A DNA stretch of 46,175 nt from an uncultured Mediterraneibacter sp. (GCA_934309345.1 CAKRDD010000026.1:1-46175), one strand, 5' to 3'; shown: positions 17,204 to 26,115, counted from the first letter of the stretch. The notes: generated by a model from the letters alone, not told the origin. A program made the numbers and translations.

Positions 17204-17950
17204 TTATATCCCAGATACAACCTTAACCAATAACAGCACCAGCACAATCAGAATAATCGGCTTAATCACCTTCACCCCATTATTCACAACCATTCCTGCA
17301 CCTACGTAATGCCCTGCAATACTGAAACAGGATGCTGCCAGCCCCAGTCCCCACAGGATTTTCCCTGCCAGGATAAACGTGATCAGCGCTGAAATATTGG
17401 AAGAAAGATTCACAATCTTCACATTTCCTGTCGCTTTCTCCAATGGTATCTTCGCAAGCTTGGTAAATACAAGCAGCAAGAAGGTTCCTGTTCCCGGACC
17501 GTAGAATCCGTCATAACAACCAATCACCAAAGAGCATACAATTGCGATCAGATACTGCTTGTTCTTTGTCATTCCGACCGGAACTTCCACATCCATATTC
17601 TTGTCTTTCAACACACAGAAAGCTACAATTGGCAGGATAACAACCAATACCATTTTCAAAATATGGTCGCTGATAATCAACGCCAGATTCGCTCCTGCGA
17701 CAGAACCGATCAGCGCTCCGATCACTGTTCCCGGTACAAATCCCCAGTCTACTTTCTTATTCTTAATCAGTCTCGCTGTCGATACTACCGTTCCTGTTGA
17801 AGATGACAGCTTGTTCGTCGCGATTGCATTATGCACCGGAATCCCGGCAAACATATATGCCGGAAGCGAGATAAGTCCACCGCCTCCTGCAATTGAGTCA
17901 ACAAAGCCCGCCAGAAACACCAGCGGGCATACAATCAGATAAATCCCCAT
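17204..17950 (-). CDS. TSUP (TauE/SafE) family membrane transporter
   Basis: This 248-residue hydrophobic protein has about eight membrane segments and the family pattern FVDSIAGGGGLISLP near the N-terminus, repeated loosely as GCYDGFYGPGTGTFLLL in the second half. The TSUP family exports or imports small sulfur compounds and organic anions (sulfite, taurine products, sulfolactate), but most members are uncharacterised. It is a single gene with no sulfur-metabolism neighbours, so the substrate is open. Confidence 0.85.
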   Translation of the reverse strand: MGIYLIVCPLVFLAGFVDSIAGGGGLISLPAYMFAGIPVHNAIATNKLSSSTGTVVSTARLIKNKKVDWGFVPGTVIGALIGSVAGANLALIISDHILKMVLVVILPIVAFCVLKDKNMDVEVPVGMTKNKQYLIAIVCSLVIGCYDGFYGPGTGTFLLLVFTKLAKIPLEKATGNVKIVNLSSNISALITFILAGKILWGLGLAASCFSIAGHYVGAGMVVNNGVKVIKPIILIVLVLLLVKVVSGI

Positions 17951-18045
17951 TTCCCTTGTTCCTTTTCTTCTATATAATAAGATATCAGAGACAAATGCCC
18001 CGACTTCCTATTGTAACGGTTTACAAGGAATCTGTAAATATCAAT

Positions 18046-18315
18046 TTATTGTTGTTTTCCACCGAGATGGCGGATCATCGCTAACATAGACGTACTCGCA
18101 TGAAGCGGTGTAATCTTTATCTCCGGATGCTCTTCCCGAAACACACGGAACACTTCATCCGCAAAACCGCGCCCCATGAATTCAATTCCCCGAAAATCAA
18201 TCACAAGCTCCTTGTATCCTTCTGCATCTTTCAGAACTCTTCTCGCATGGGATCTCGCCACCGGATCCACAAAAGGCAATACATCCTTCAGTATTATTAT
18301 TTTTACTTCTTCCAT
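18046..18315 (-). CDS. STAS-like (DUF4325-type) small protein, copy 2
   Basis: This 89-residue protein has the core pattern PVARSHARRVL...VIDFRGIEFMGRGFADEVFRVF, the mark of the STAS-like DUF4325 group. Members often pair with GHKL ATPases or restriction- and signalling-type partners, and the fold resembles anti-sigma-factor antagonists, where a Ser/Thr in the loop can be phosphorylated. Here the loop has FMGRGF with no Ser/Thr at the tip, so classical phosphoswitching is doubtful. It lies 37 bases downstream of a paralogue that shares about half its residues. Confidence 0.75.
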   Translation of the reverse strand: MEEVKIIILKDVLPFVDPVARSHARRVLKDAEGYKELVIDFRGIEFMGRGFADEVFRVFREEHPEIKITPLHASTSMLAMIRHLGGKQQ

Positions 18316-18352
18316 TCTACCGCCCGCTTTCCTGCTTTTTTACTATAAACCA

Positions 18353-18613
18353 CTATGCACGGATCACATGCTGGATCATTCCCAGAACTGCTTCATTGGC
18401 ATTAATCGGACGTAATACAATATCCGGATGTGCGTTCTGAAACACTCTGAAAATCTCATCCGCAAATCCCTGTCCCATAAATTCGATTCCATTAAAGTCG
18501 AAAAAGACTTCTTTGAATTCATCTTTATCTCGCAATATTCTTCGTGCATGGGATCTCGCAACTGGATTTCCATATGGACATACCTCTTTTAAAATAATGT
18601 TCTCTGTCGCCAT
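18353..18613 (-). CDS. STAS-like (DUF4325-type) small protein, copy 1
   Basis: This 86-residue paralogue of the next gene has the same core: PVARSHARRIL...FFDFNGIEFMGQGFADEIFRVF. The ATG at 18613 is chosen because homology with the sister protein starts there and GAGAGG lies upstream; the longer reading from 18688 adds a basic, non-conserved tail. The two genes form a likely operon. No histidine-kinase-like partner is adjacent, unlike many DUF4325 loci, so they may pair with each other or act on a distant ATPase. Confidence 0.72.
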   Translation of the reverse strand: MATENIILKEVCPYGNPVARSHARRILRDKDEFKEVFFDFNGIEFMGQGFADEIFRVFQNAHPDIVLRPINANEAVLGMIQHVIRA

Positions 18614-18706
18614 ATTGCTATATCCTCTCTGGTATTTTCTATATCTATTTTTACCATATTTTATCAAAAGTTTCAAGTTGTACAGCATTTTTATTTACTC
18701 TATTTC

Positions 18707-18757
18707 AAGAGAACTCCTCTCAGATTGCATCTTATCACATCTGAAAGGAGTTCTCTT
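18707..18757 (-). terminator. Hairpin downstream of the lipoprotein gene
   Basis: Arms AAGAGAACTCCTCTCAGAT (18707-18725) and ATCTGAAAGGAGTTCTCTT (18739-18757) pair with one mismatch. The T tract is weak on the minus strand, so it could also act as an mRNA-stabilising hairpin. Confidence 0.6.
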
Positions 18758-18784
18758 ATTATTTGCAAGCAGTGTAACTACTCT

Positions 18785-20785
18785 TTATTTTAATTGTTCC
18801 GGCTCTTCGACTTCATAATCTGACCAGCTGGATACTGCGGATGCACCTGACACATCACCTTTTGTATCATAAGATCCAACTGTAACTGTGTACTGACTTG
18901 TGCCCTGTACATAGACTGTTCCGTCTGTACCTTTGATCGTCACTGTATTTCCATCTGCATCCTTGATTGTTCCTGCATTAGAAAGAGCTGTCAATGTGCT
19001 GTCACCTGTAACGATCCATGTAGAATCTTTATCCAGATATAAATTGCAATATCCGTCTCCGCCTTCTCCTGCATATGTCTCGTCATTTGTCACTGCACCT
19101 GTTAATGTGCTTCCTTCTGTCATATAGAAGTCAAGCTGACTGATGCTGTCCCAGATCACATCACCTTTCATCTCCTGATCAACTGCTGTAAAGAGACAAT
19201 CGGCACCATTCTGTCCGCTTGTTCCCCAGCCACGCTGATTGTTGTTTCCTGTACAACGCAGGAAGAAATCATTGTCCTCCGCATAAGTAATATCTACATC
19301 TGAAAGTGTAATCGTTGACTCTGTATTTGTTGTATAGAACATCCCACCATTCTTTGCTGTCAAAGAGCCGCCGTCCATCTCAAATGTACTGTTTCCAACC
19401 TCTGAATCTCCTGACATACTCTGATACAGAATCACATTCCATGTGCAGTCATTCTGCTCATCATCACTCATATTTCCGGTCAGATCACTATCAAAGAGAT
19501 GAATGGAATTCAATCCCTCAATACAGATTGCCTCGGAACCATTTGCTGTAAGCTGTGCATCATTTACCGCAATATCTGCTGTACTATAGATTGCCGGTGA
19601 TCCTTTTCCGTTGGAAGTATAAGAACCTCCATCAACCACCATCGTTCCGCCGCCTCTGTCGCTTCGGATTGCCGCAGAAGATTCACCTGAAGTCTCCACA
19701 TCCAGATTCCATGCGTAAAGTGTTCCACCGCCTGCAGCATGAATACCTCCGGCGGTATCCTGCTGTGTTGTGATCTTTGAATCTGCCACATAGGTTATTC
19801 CATCTCCATAGGAAAATACTCCTGCCGCTCCGGCTGCATCTGTTGTAATTGTACTGTCACTCAAATAAGTTGTTCCATCTGTCGTCAGAAGTGCTGCACC
19901 AACTCCATAGAAACTGGAATCATCTCCACCTTTACTGTCAGAAGATGTTCTGTTAATTGTATCATTCTTCAGAACTGCATTCGCTCCTTCGGATACATGA
20001 ATCGCATTTTCATCTGTACCTGTAGATTCTACTGTCTCGTCACTCTTTTCTGTGTCTTCTGTAATGTCTTCCACTGCATCATAGCTTTCTACTCCGCCAC
20101 TATTTCCACCTGGGCCTCCATTCATACCTGAAAGAACTACAATTGACTCTACTGTTCCATCATCCGCAAATGTAACAGAAATATTATCACCTTCTGAAAT
20201 GTCATCGATGGAAATCTCTTCGTTCTTCTCTGAATCAGCATCGGACGCATTGTCACCACCTTCTGTTTTACCTTCTGGTTTCTCCGGCGGAGTCTGACTT
20301 GCATCTCCATCCTGTGAATCTCCACTTTCTCCGCTCTCCTGAGAAGTAGAATCGGATGTACTGTCGTCACCTTCCGGTTTCTCCGGCGGTGTCTGTGTAG
20401 ATTCGCCGCCTGATGGAGTTCCGTCTAATGGAACTTCACCCGATGGTGCTTCGCCTGACGGGGCTCCGTCTGATGGTGCTTCACCCGATGGTGCTTCGCC
20501 TGATGGGGCCTCGCCTGACGGGGCTTCACCTGATGGTGCTCCGCCCGGTCCACCGGCAGACTGTTTTGTAATCTCAGTGTCGTCATCGACTGTAATTGTC
20601 GTTTCTTCTTCTGAGTTGTCTACTTCCATTTTAATTGTATTTTCGCCTACTTCACTTACCTGGCCAGAAATTGTCTCACCTGCATATGAAGTTTCTGTTG
20701 TCTTTGTTGTACCTGTTCCGCAACCACCAAGTAGCATAGATCCAAGGATTGCTGCTAATACGATTGATGAATATCTTCTCTTCAT
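18785..20785 (-). CDS. Large secreted lipoprotein with low-complexity insert and beta-helix-like region
   Basis: This 666-residue protein has a lipoprotein signal (lipobox LLGGC, lipidated Cys22). Residues 38-75 (GQVSEVGENTIKM...TITVDDDTEITK) and 190-220 (ISIDDISEGDNISVTF...VESIVVL) look like the two halves of one DUF5666-like beta-domain. They are separated by about 110 residues of PSGEA repeats and acidic, Pro/Ser-rich sequence. Residues about 255-620 are Gly/Thr/Asp-rich with short recurring beta strands (TTDGTTYLSDSTITT, GDGITYVADSKITT), as in right-handed parallel beta-helix surface proteins. It is probably attached to the outer membrane face and binds glycans or other surfaces. A single gene, no enzyme motif recognised. 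Confidence 0.75.
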   Translation of the reverse strand: MKRRYSSIVLAAILGSMLLGGCGTGTTKTTETSYAGETISGQVSEVGENTIKMEVDNSEEETTITVDDDTEITKQSAGGPGGAPSGEAPSGEAPSGEAPSGEAPSDGAPSGEAPSGEVPLDGTPSGGESTQTPPEKPEGDDSTSDSTSQESGESGDSQDGDASQTPPEKPEGKTEGGDNASDADSEKNEEISIDDISEGDNISVTFADDGTVESIVVLSGMNGGPGGNSGGVESYDAVEDITEDTEKSDETVESTGTDENAIHVSEGANAVLKNDTINRTSSDSKGGDDSSFYGVGAALLTTDGTTYLSDSTITTDAAGAAGVFSYGDGITYVADSKITTQQDTAGGIHAAGGGTLYAWNLDVETSGESSAAIRSDRGGGTMVVDGGSYTSNGKGSPAIYSTADIAVNDAQLTANGSEAICIEGLNSIHLFDSDLTGNMSDDEQNDCTWNVILYQSMSGDSEVGNSTFEMDGGSLTAKNGGMFYTTNTESTITLSDVDITYAEDNDFFLRCTGNNNQRGWGTSGQNGADCLFTAVDQEMKGDVIWDSISQLDFYMTEGSTLTGAVTNDETYAGEGGDGYCNLYLDKDSTWIVTGDSTLTALSNAGTIKDADGNTVTIKGTDGTVYVQGTSQYTVTVGSYDTKGDVSGASAVSSWSDYEVEEPEQLK
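20405..20542. repeat. 15-bp tandem repeats encoding PSGEA
   Basis: About eight in-frame, slightly diverged 15-bp units code for APSGE/APSDG within the lipoprotein. They are coding tandem repeats, likely to vary in number between strains. Confidence 0.75.
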
Positions 20786-20877
20786 AGATATCGCCTTCCT
20801 TTCTTTTGATGGTTATAAGATACACCCCCAACCTAAAATGAACCTTAAAGCGAAACATAATTTTGCAAATCTTTTAC

Positions 20878-21384
20878 TTATTCTCTCACAAGAACCTTCA
20901 CGATCTCACCCATATACATTGTATGGTAATCTTTGCCCGGATACCATTTTTCATCCGGTCCGTCTACTGTAAAGCACTCCGGTTTCATCTCCTGTGCATA
21001 AAGCTTTCTGCAGACAAAGATCAGATCTGCTTCTTCATATGCTGTTGTTCCGTCTGTGTAATACGGTGTCAGACCTGCTTCTTTATCTTTATCACAGTCG
21101 CGTCCTGACTTGGAACCACAAAGATTTAATGCTTTTCTATAATCTTCCTTAAAGAAAGAAAGTGTAAACATCTCTTCTGCATCTACGAATTCCTTCGTAT
21201 ATCTCTGTGGACGAATATATGCTGTAGCCACATTCATCCCCCACATAATTCCAACTCCGCCCCAGCTGGCTGTCATTGTATTATGCTTCTCTTCATCTCC
21301 TGCTGTGATCAGCATCCATTCCTTGCTGATCTTTGTAAAAGGGTTAAATGAAAGTTCCTCAATCTTTACTTCTTTAAATGCCAT
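20878..21384 (-). CDS. Flavin reductase family protein (FMN-binding split barrel)
   Basis: This 168-residue protein begins FNPFTKISKEWMLITAGD...NTMTASWGGVGIMW, the recognisable flavin-reductase-like split-barrel pattern in which the N-terminal strand and TMTAS turn bind FMN. Such proteins reduce FMN with NAD(P)H or act as small flavoproteins in redox detoxification. AGGAGG precedes the ATG. It stands alone between tyrS and the lipoprotein gene. Its partner is unknown. Confidence 0.85.
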   Translation of the reverse strand: MAFKEVKIEELSFNPFTKISKEWMLITAGDEEKHNTMTASWGGVGIMWGMNVATAYIRPQRYTKEFVDAEEMFTLSFFKEDYRKALNLCGSKSGRDCDKDKEAGLTPYYTDGTTAYEEADLIFVCRKLYAQEMKPECFTVDGPDEKWYPGKDYHTMYMGEIVKVLVRE

Positions 21385-21408
21385 TTTTATTTCCTCCTTA
21401 TAAGAAGC

Positions 21409-21447
21409 GGCCGTTACTGTATCTAATTTAATGCTACAGTAACAGCC
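21409..21447 (-). terminator. Hairpin downstream of tyrS
   Basis: GGCCGTTACTGTA (21409-21421) and TACAGTAACAGCC (21435-21447) pair with one mismatch. It lies between the tyrS stop and the flavin reductase start on the minus strand. The T tract is weak. Confidence 0.55.
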
Positions 21448-21468
21448 ACTATTTCTACTTCATTTCAA

Positions 21469-22692
21469 TTATTTTGCAACAACTCTGCGGAAGTTTTTCT
21501 TTCCTTTTTTCACGATCTTACCTTCTCCGTCGAAGTCTGCCGGAGCATATGTTGTTGTAATGTCTGTTACTTTCTCTCCGTCTACAGAAACACCCCCCTG
21601 TGTTACAGCACGTCTTGCGTCAGATCTGGAAGATGCCTGTCCGCTCTTTACGAGAACTGCGAGGATATCAATCTTTCCATCCTGGAAATCTGCCTCTTCC
21701 AGTTCTGTTGTTGGCATGTTATCAGCATTTCCCTGGCTGAACAGTGCACGTGCACTTTCCTGTGCCTTCTTCGCTTCTTCCTCACCGTGAACAAGTTTTG
21801 TCAGCTCATATGCAAGGATTTCTTTTGCTGTGTTAAGCTGTGCACCTTCCCAAGTGTCCATCTTGTCAATCTCTTCAAGCGGAAGGAATGTCAACATACG
21901 GATACATTTCAGAACATCAGCATCTCCGACATTTCTCCAGTACTGGTAGAAATCGAATGGGGATGTCTTGTTCGGGTCAAGCCATACAGCACCTGACTGT
22001 GTCTTACCCATCTTCTTACCTTCGGAGTTCAGAAGCAGTGTGATTGTCATAGCGCTTGCATCTTTACCAAGTTTACGACGAATCAACTCTGTACCTGCGA
22101 GCATATTGCTCCACTGATCATCTCCACCGAACTCAAGGTTACATCCATAATTCTGGAACAGCTCGTAGAAGTCATATGCCTGCATGATCATGTAGTTGAA
22201 CTCAAGGAAGCTGAGTCCTTTTTCCATTCTCTGCTTGTAACACTCAGCTGTCAGCATTCTGTTTACTGAGAAATGAGGTCCAACCTCACGAAGTACATCG
22301 ATGTAGTTCAGGTCAAGCAACCAGTCTGCATTGTTTACCATAAGAGCTTTTCCATCAGAGAAATCGATGAAACGGCTCATCTGCTCTTTGAAGCAGTCAC
22401 AGTTATGCTGGATCTGCTCCGGTGTCATCATGCTTCTCATATCAGTTCTTCCGGATGGATCTCCGATATATCCTGTACCCCCACCGATCAGTGCGATTGG
22501 TTTGTTTCCTGCTTCCTGCAGACGTTTCATCAGGCACAGTGCCATGAAATGTCCTACATGAAGACTGTCCGCTGTTGGGTCGAATCCGATATAGAATGTA
22601 GCCTTTCCATTATTTACAAGTTCTTTGATTCTCTCCTCATCTGTTACCTGGGCGATCAGGCCTCTCGCCTGAAGTTCTTCATAAATTCCCAT
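21469..22692 (-). CDS. tyrS: Tyrosyl-tRNA synthetase
   Basis: This 407-residue class I synthetase charges tRNA-Tyr with tyrosine using ATP. It has HVGH (45-48, the HIGH motif), the tyrosine-site region with YMIMQAYDF and GGDDQWSNM, KMGKT near residue 231 (the KMSKS motif) and a C-terminal S4 RNA-binding domain (about 345-405). Length is normal for bacterial TyrRS. The T-box leader upstream with a TAC specifier confirms identity and regulation by uncharged tRNA-Tyr. Confidence 0.97.
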   Translation of the reverse strand: MGIYEELQARGLIAQVTDEERIKELVNNGKATFYIGFDPTADSLHVGHFMALCLMKRLQEAGNKPIALIGGGTGYIGDPSGRTDMRSMMTPEQIQHNCDCFKEQMSRFIDFSDGKALMVNNADWLLDLNYIDVLREVGPHFSVNRMLTAECYKQRMEKGLSFLEFNYMIMQAYDFYELFQNYGCNLEFGGDDQWSNMLAGTELIRRKLGKDASAMTITLLLNSEGKKMGKTQSGAVWLDPNKTSPFDFYQYWRNVGDADVLKCIRMLTFLPLEEIDKMDTWEGAQLNTAKEILAYELTKLVHGEEEAKKAQESARALFSQGNADNMPTTELEEADFQDGKIDILAVLVKSGQASSRSDARRAVTQGGVSVDGEKVTDITTTYAPADFDGEGKIVKKGKKNFRRVVAK

Positions 22693-22828
22693 TTTCTTTC
22701 TCCTTCTCTTTTTTATATTTCTGTAATCTCTACAGAATGTTCATAACATGTTGTTGCGCACAAATGCTGTGCCCCCTAACACTACAACGCATCATTCAGC
22801 ATCAGATTTTTGTGTCTTTTCTAAATAT

Positions 22829-22862
22829 AAAAAAAGTCCTTACTGCATGACGCAATAAGGAC
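22829..22862 (-). terminator. T-box-controlled terminator
   Basis: GTCCTTA...TAAGGAC arms followed by a run of seven T on the minus strand, immediately 3' of the T-box core. Its upstream arm competes with the antiterminator. Confidence 0.92.
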
Positions 22863-23105
22863 GATCTATCACCGTGGTACCACCTTAATTCACTGACATT
22901 GTATCTGTCAGTCTCATTCGTGCAATAACGAGCACAACTCCGTCACAGCCTACTCTCTGTCCGATCTGCTGTCCATATCAATCATTGAACTTTCATCATT
23001 AGATTTCGGTGTGAAGCTCCAGGATGTATTCGCAGTCAGTCATCTACGCGCCTCTCATCAACCGGCAGCTTTCTGTGTATCTGTTCTGTCTGTTACTTGT
23101 TCCCT
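22829..23105 (-). ncRNA. T-box riboswitch (tyrosine) upstream of tyrS
   Basis: On the minus strand the conserved T-box core GGTGGTACCACGG (22872-22884) is present, followed by an intrinsic terminator. About 145 bases 5' of the T-box core, a stem I with the AGATGA-like bulge region carries GAATACATC. The TAC at 23026-23028 is the likely specifier codon for tyrosine. Uncharged tRNA-Tyr would pair with TAC and stabilise the antiterminator. The 5' boundary is approximate. Confidence 0.93.
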
Positions 23106-23222
23106 TCATAGCCTTCCATATATAACTTTATATAACTTCTATATAAGAGTCACAATGACTCTCGTAGTCTTGATGATAGACTATTGTAATCCTTTTGTCA
23201 AGTGGTCTTGTATATATAACAA

Positions 23223-23349
23223 AGAATGTGCCTTGGCACATTCTGGCGCCTGCGGCGGTCGCTTGCGACACCTACCTTGTACGCCGCAGTGCGCATCCCT
23301 AGCGGAGCGTTTTTATATATTAGGAAAGAACTTTCCTAATATATAAAAA
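23223..23349. repeat. Cluster of nested palindromes, possible non-autonomous repeat
   Basis: Several perfect inverted repeats are packed in 127 bases. AGAATGTGCC/GGCACATTCT is at 23223-23244. CTGCGGCG (23250-23257) pairs with CGCCGCAG (23282-23289), with GTCGC/GCGAC inside it. A 19-bp perfect palindrome arm pair lies at 23310-23328 and 23331-23349. The middle part is GC-rich, unlike the flanks. It looks like a mobile or structured-RNA repeat, but no target duplication was found. Confidence 0.5.
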
Positions 23350-23392
23350 GCGGAAGTGTCCCCGGCTCTTCGCCGATTCCACTTCCGCTTTT
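23346..23392 (-). terminator. Terminator of the antiterminator-PTS operon
   Basis: AAAAGCGGAAGTG (23346-23358) pairs with CACTTCCGCTTTT (23380-23392). On the minus strand the 3' arm ends in a T run. It lies 78 bases past the PTS stop. Confidence 0.85.
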
Positions 23393-23469
23393 GAAAAGGG
23401 ATTATTAATGTGTGTGTTATCCGTATTCTTTCACATCATTATCCCGGATAACCTAATTATCATTTAAAC

Positions 23470-24933
23470 TTATTTGCAAAGTTTCTTGAACTCGTCAGCT
23501 ACGAACTGAACTTTTGTTCCAATGATTACCTGAACGTCTTTCTGAGATGGACGAACAACACCTGCAACACCTGCAGATTTGATCTTCTTCTCATCAACCT
23601 TTGTGTAATCTTTGATAACAAGACGAAGTCTTGTGATACAGTTGTCGATAGACTCTACGTTATCTTTTCCACCAACACCCTCAAGAACGATCTGAGCTAC
23701 TGTTGTGAAATCATCGTTTGCAAGAACAACTTTTGTTTCATCTTCATCGTCATCTTCACGACCTGGTGTCTTCAGATCGAATTTAACGATTGCGAAACGG
23801 AATACAACGTAGAATACGATGAAAGCTGCGATTCCAAGAGGAATAATAAGCAATGTCTTAGCTGCTGCCGGAAGGGAAGCAGAGAAGATAAGGTCTGTAA
23901 GTCCTGCTGAGAAGCAGAATCCTGCACGGAATCCAAGAGCTACTGTGATTACTGTAAAGATACCATACAGTAATGCGTATACAACGTAAAGTGCCGGAGC
24001 AAGGAACATGAATGCGAACTCGAATGGCTCTGTAACACCACAAACGAATGCGGAAATTGCTGCAGATGCGATAAGTCCGATTGCAACTTTCTTCTTATTG
24101 CTCTTTGCAGACTGAATCATAGCAAGAGCTGCTCCAGGGATACCAAACATCATACATGGGAAGAATCCTGACATGTACATTCCAAGGCTCCAGGAAACGT
24201 CTGCAGATGTTTCTCCAGCCCAGAAGTGTGACAGGTCTCCAAGTCCGATTGTATCAAACCAAAATACATTGTTCAGTGCGTGATGCAGACCGAACGGGAT
24301 AAGTAATCTGTTGAAGAATGCATAGATACCAGCTCCAAGAGCTCCCATTCCTGCGATTCCTTTTCCAAGTGCAACCAGTCCACCGAAGAGTACCGGCCAT
24401 ACAAAGAGCAGAACTGCAGATACGATAATGGAAACAACACCTGCAACGATTGCTACACAACGCTTACCACTGAAGAATGACAGCCAGTCAGGAAGCTTAG
24501 TAGATTTGAATCTGTTGTAGCAAAGTGCACCGATGATACCAGCGATGATACCGATAAATGGGTTTTCAATTTTGCTGAATGCGATAAATGCTGTTGATCC
24601 TTCTTCCAGTGTTCTAAGAACAGATACTGCTCCAGTAGAAAGAAGGTTTGTAATCATCAGCCAGGATGCAAGTGCGGCAAGACCTGCTGTACCATCATGG
24701 TCATCAGACATACCAACACCAACACCGATTGCAAAGAGGAGTGCCATATGATCGATCAAGGCACCACCAGCTTTTACAAGGAAAAATCCGATCTGCTGAA
24801 CAATACCAGTTACATCTCCACCCTGCATAGTAGATGGACACATTGCGTATCCTAATCCCATCAGGATACCACAAATCGGAAGACAAGCAACAGGAAGCAT
24901 AAGAGCTTTTCCTAATTTCTGTACGAATTTCAT
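23470..24933 (-). CDS. PTS permease IIC-IIB, glucose / N-acetylglucosamine family
   Basis: This 487-residue protein has an N-terminal IIC membrane domain (about 1-385; GVTEPFEFAFMFLAP is the substrate-loop signature of the glucose/GlcNAc family). A IIB domain follows, whose phosphorylated Cys432 lies in NCITRLRLVI. It imports and phosphorylates a hexose or amino sugar using phosphate from HPr and a separate IIA protein; no IIA is fused or nearby. It is controlled by the LicT-like antiterminator gene just upstream. GlcNAc or glucose are the best guesses. The sequence does not decide. Confidence 0.88.
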   Translation of the reverse strand: MKFVQKLGKALMLPVACLPICGILMGLGYAMCPSTMQGGDVTGIVQQIGFFLVKAGGALIDHMALLFAIGVGVGMSDDHDGTAGLAALASWLMITNLLSTGAVSVLRTLEEGSTAFIAFSKIENPFIGIIAGIIGALCYNRFKSTKLPDWLSFFSGKRCVAIVAGVVSIIVSAVLLFVWPVLFGGLVALGKGIAGMGALGAGIYAFFNRLLIPFGLHHALNNVFWFDTIGLGDLSHFWAGETSADVSWSLGMYMSGFFPCMMFGIPGAALAMIQSAKSNKKKVAIGLIASAAISAFVCGVTEPFEFAFMFLAPALYVVYALLYGIFTVITVALGFRAGFCFSAGLTDLIFSASLPAAAKTLLIIPLGIAAFIVFYVVFRFAIVKFDLKTPGREDDDEDETKVVLANDDFTTVAQIVLEGVGGKDNVESIDNCITRLRLVIKDYTKVDEKKIKSAGVAGVVRPSQKDVQVIIGTKVQFVADEFKKLCK

Positions 24934-25141
24934 AGAATTCCCTCCTTAATAATCTCTCATTTTTAATCCCTTTTTATTTTAACCGGCAAATGAGTCTTCC
25001 GGTCAAAATCACCTCTGATCCTCCGGGTCTTCCACAAACCAGAGAACCATCTATGACAAAAGCGCCTTGCGCTAAAGTCCGATTTTACAGTAGCTGTTCC
25101 CTAATACAGCCATTTCTTTCGTTACCGTTCAAAGCAACCCT
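24934..25141. other. Spacer between the antiterminator and PTS genes
   Basis: About 200 bases without a gene. It contains two weak hairpins on the minus strand (AGCGC/GCGCT at 25061-25073 and ACCGG/CCGGT near 24990-25012) but no recognisable second RAT site. GGAGGG precedes the PTS start. Confidence 0.4.
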
Positions 25142-25987
25142 CTATTCGTCCTCCGAATCCGCCATCGCAACACGGCGAATGTGGAGTGTCAGATACAAAA
25201 CTTCCTCTCCTGACAGCTTGCAGTCTGCCGTCTTTTCTATGTAATCTGCAACTTTTCTACTGCAAGAATACTCTCTCGGATACTTTCTCTGCATCATCTC
25301 TGTCATCTCATCTTCTTCCTCTTCAAGCAATTCCTTACGGTAAATCCTCTGAAGAAGGAACTTGACATGTGTCAGAAATCTTTCATAATGCAGTGAGCCT
25401 TCATCCATCTCAATCCCAAGTTCATCTGCTACGATTCCAAGAATCTCTTTCATCTGATTCGGAAACCGTACCGCATCCCGAATATCTGTTCCATACTCTG
25501 CGTTGACAAAATGTAATGCAATAAATCCTGCTTCATCCTCAGGCATCTCTACATTCAGTCTCTTTTTCACAAGTTCTACCGCATATCTTCCGAGTCCAAA
25601 TTCCTGTGGATAAAATCTTTTAATCTCCCACAGCAACGCGTTCTCAAGATGAATCCCCTTTTTACAGCGGCTGATCGCGAAACTGATATGATCTGTCAAT
25701 GTAACGTAGATACTTTGATTTAATTTCAGCTTCATTGTCTTCTTCGCATAAGAAATGATCTCATTCGAGATCTGAACCTGCTCAAGCGGCATCTTCGCCA
25801 GCAATTCCTTGAGCTGCCCTGCTATGCTCTGACTCTTGATACGGAAAATCTTCTCAACCTTCTCCACCGGAACTTCCTGTCCCCGCTTCATCTGGAATCC
25901 GATCCCCCGTCCCATGATAACAACTTCCAAGCCGGTTTCGTCAAATGCAGATACAATATTGTTATTAATTATTTTGTCTATAACCAT
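25142..25987 (-). CDS. LicT/BglG-family transcriptional antiterminator
   Basis: This 281-residue RNA-binding antiterminator has an N-terminal co-antiterminator domain (1-55; INNNIVSAFDETGLEVVIMGRGIGF resembles LicT closely) and two PTS regulation domains. All four regulatory histidines are present at LicT-like positions: His100 and His159 in PRD1, His207 and His269 in PRD2. PTS-dependent phosphorylation would switch it. When active it binds the RAT hairpin at 26088-26115 in its own leader and lets transcription run into this gene and the PTS gene. The close LicT likeness suggests a sugar-specific, catabolite-controlled system. Confidence 0.92.
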   Translation of the reverse strand: MVIDKIINNNIVSAFDETGLEVVIMGRGIGFQMKRGQEVPVEKVEKIFRIKSQSIAGQLKELLAKMPLEQVQISNEIISYAKKTMKLKLNQSIYVTLTDHISFAISRCKKGIHLENALLWEIKRFYPQEFGLGRYAVELVKKRLNVEMPEDEAGFIALHFVNAEYGTDIRDAVRFPNQMKEILGIVADELGIEMDEGSLHYERFLTHVKFLLQRIYRKELLEEEEDEMTEMMQRKYPREYSCSRKVADYIEKTADCKLSGEEVLYLTLHIRRVAMADSEDE

Positions 25988-26030
25988 CCGATTGGCCTTT
26001 CTCTAACTTTGGGAAAAACTCCCTCATAAT

Positions 26031-26115
26031 AAAAAAGCCAAACTTTAAGGCATCCCCTTGATTCCTTCGGTGACGCTCATAAAATCTGGTTTTGCCTGCC
26101 TAACAGTAACAATCC
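26031..26115 (-). promoter_or_regulatory. RAT antiterminator site with overlapping terminator
   Basis: On the minus strand, GGATTGTTACTG...GGCAGGCAAAACC (26088-26115) is close to the consensus RAT bound by LicT/SacT proteins. Its 3' part overlaps a long terminator stem that ends in TTTGGCTTTTTT (down to 26031). This gives the standard mutually exclusive RAT/terminator switch, placed in the leader of the antiterminator gene itself. Confidence 0.9.

Noticed and set aside
20405..20542. Short regular repeats resembling a CRISPR array
   Set aside because: The 15-bp units are contiguous, lack spacers and encode PSGEA in frame within the lipoprotein.
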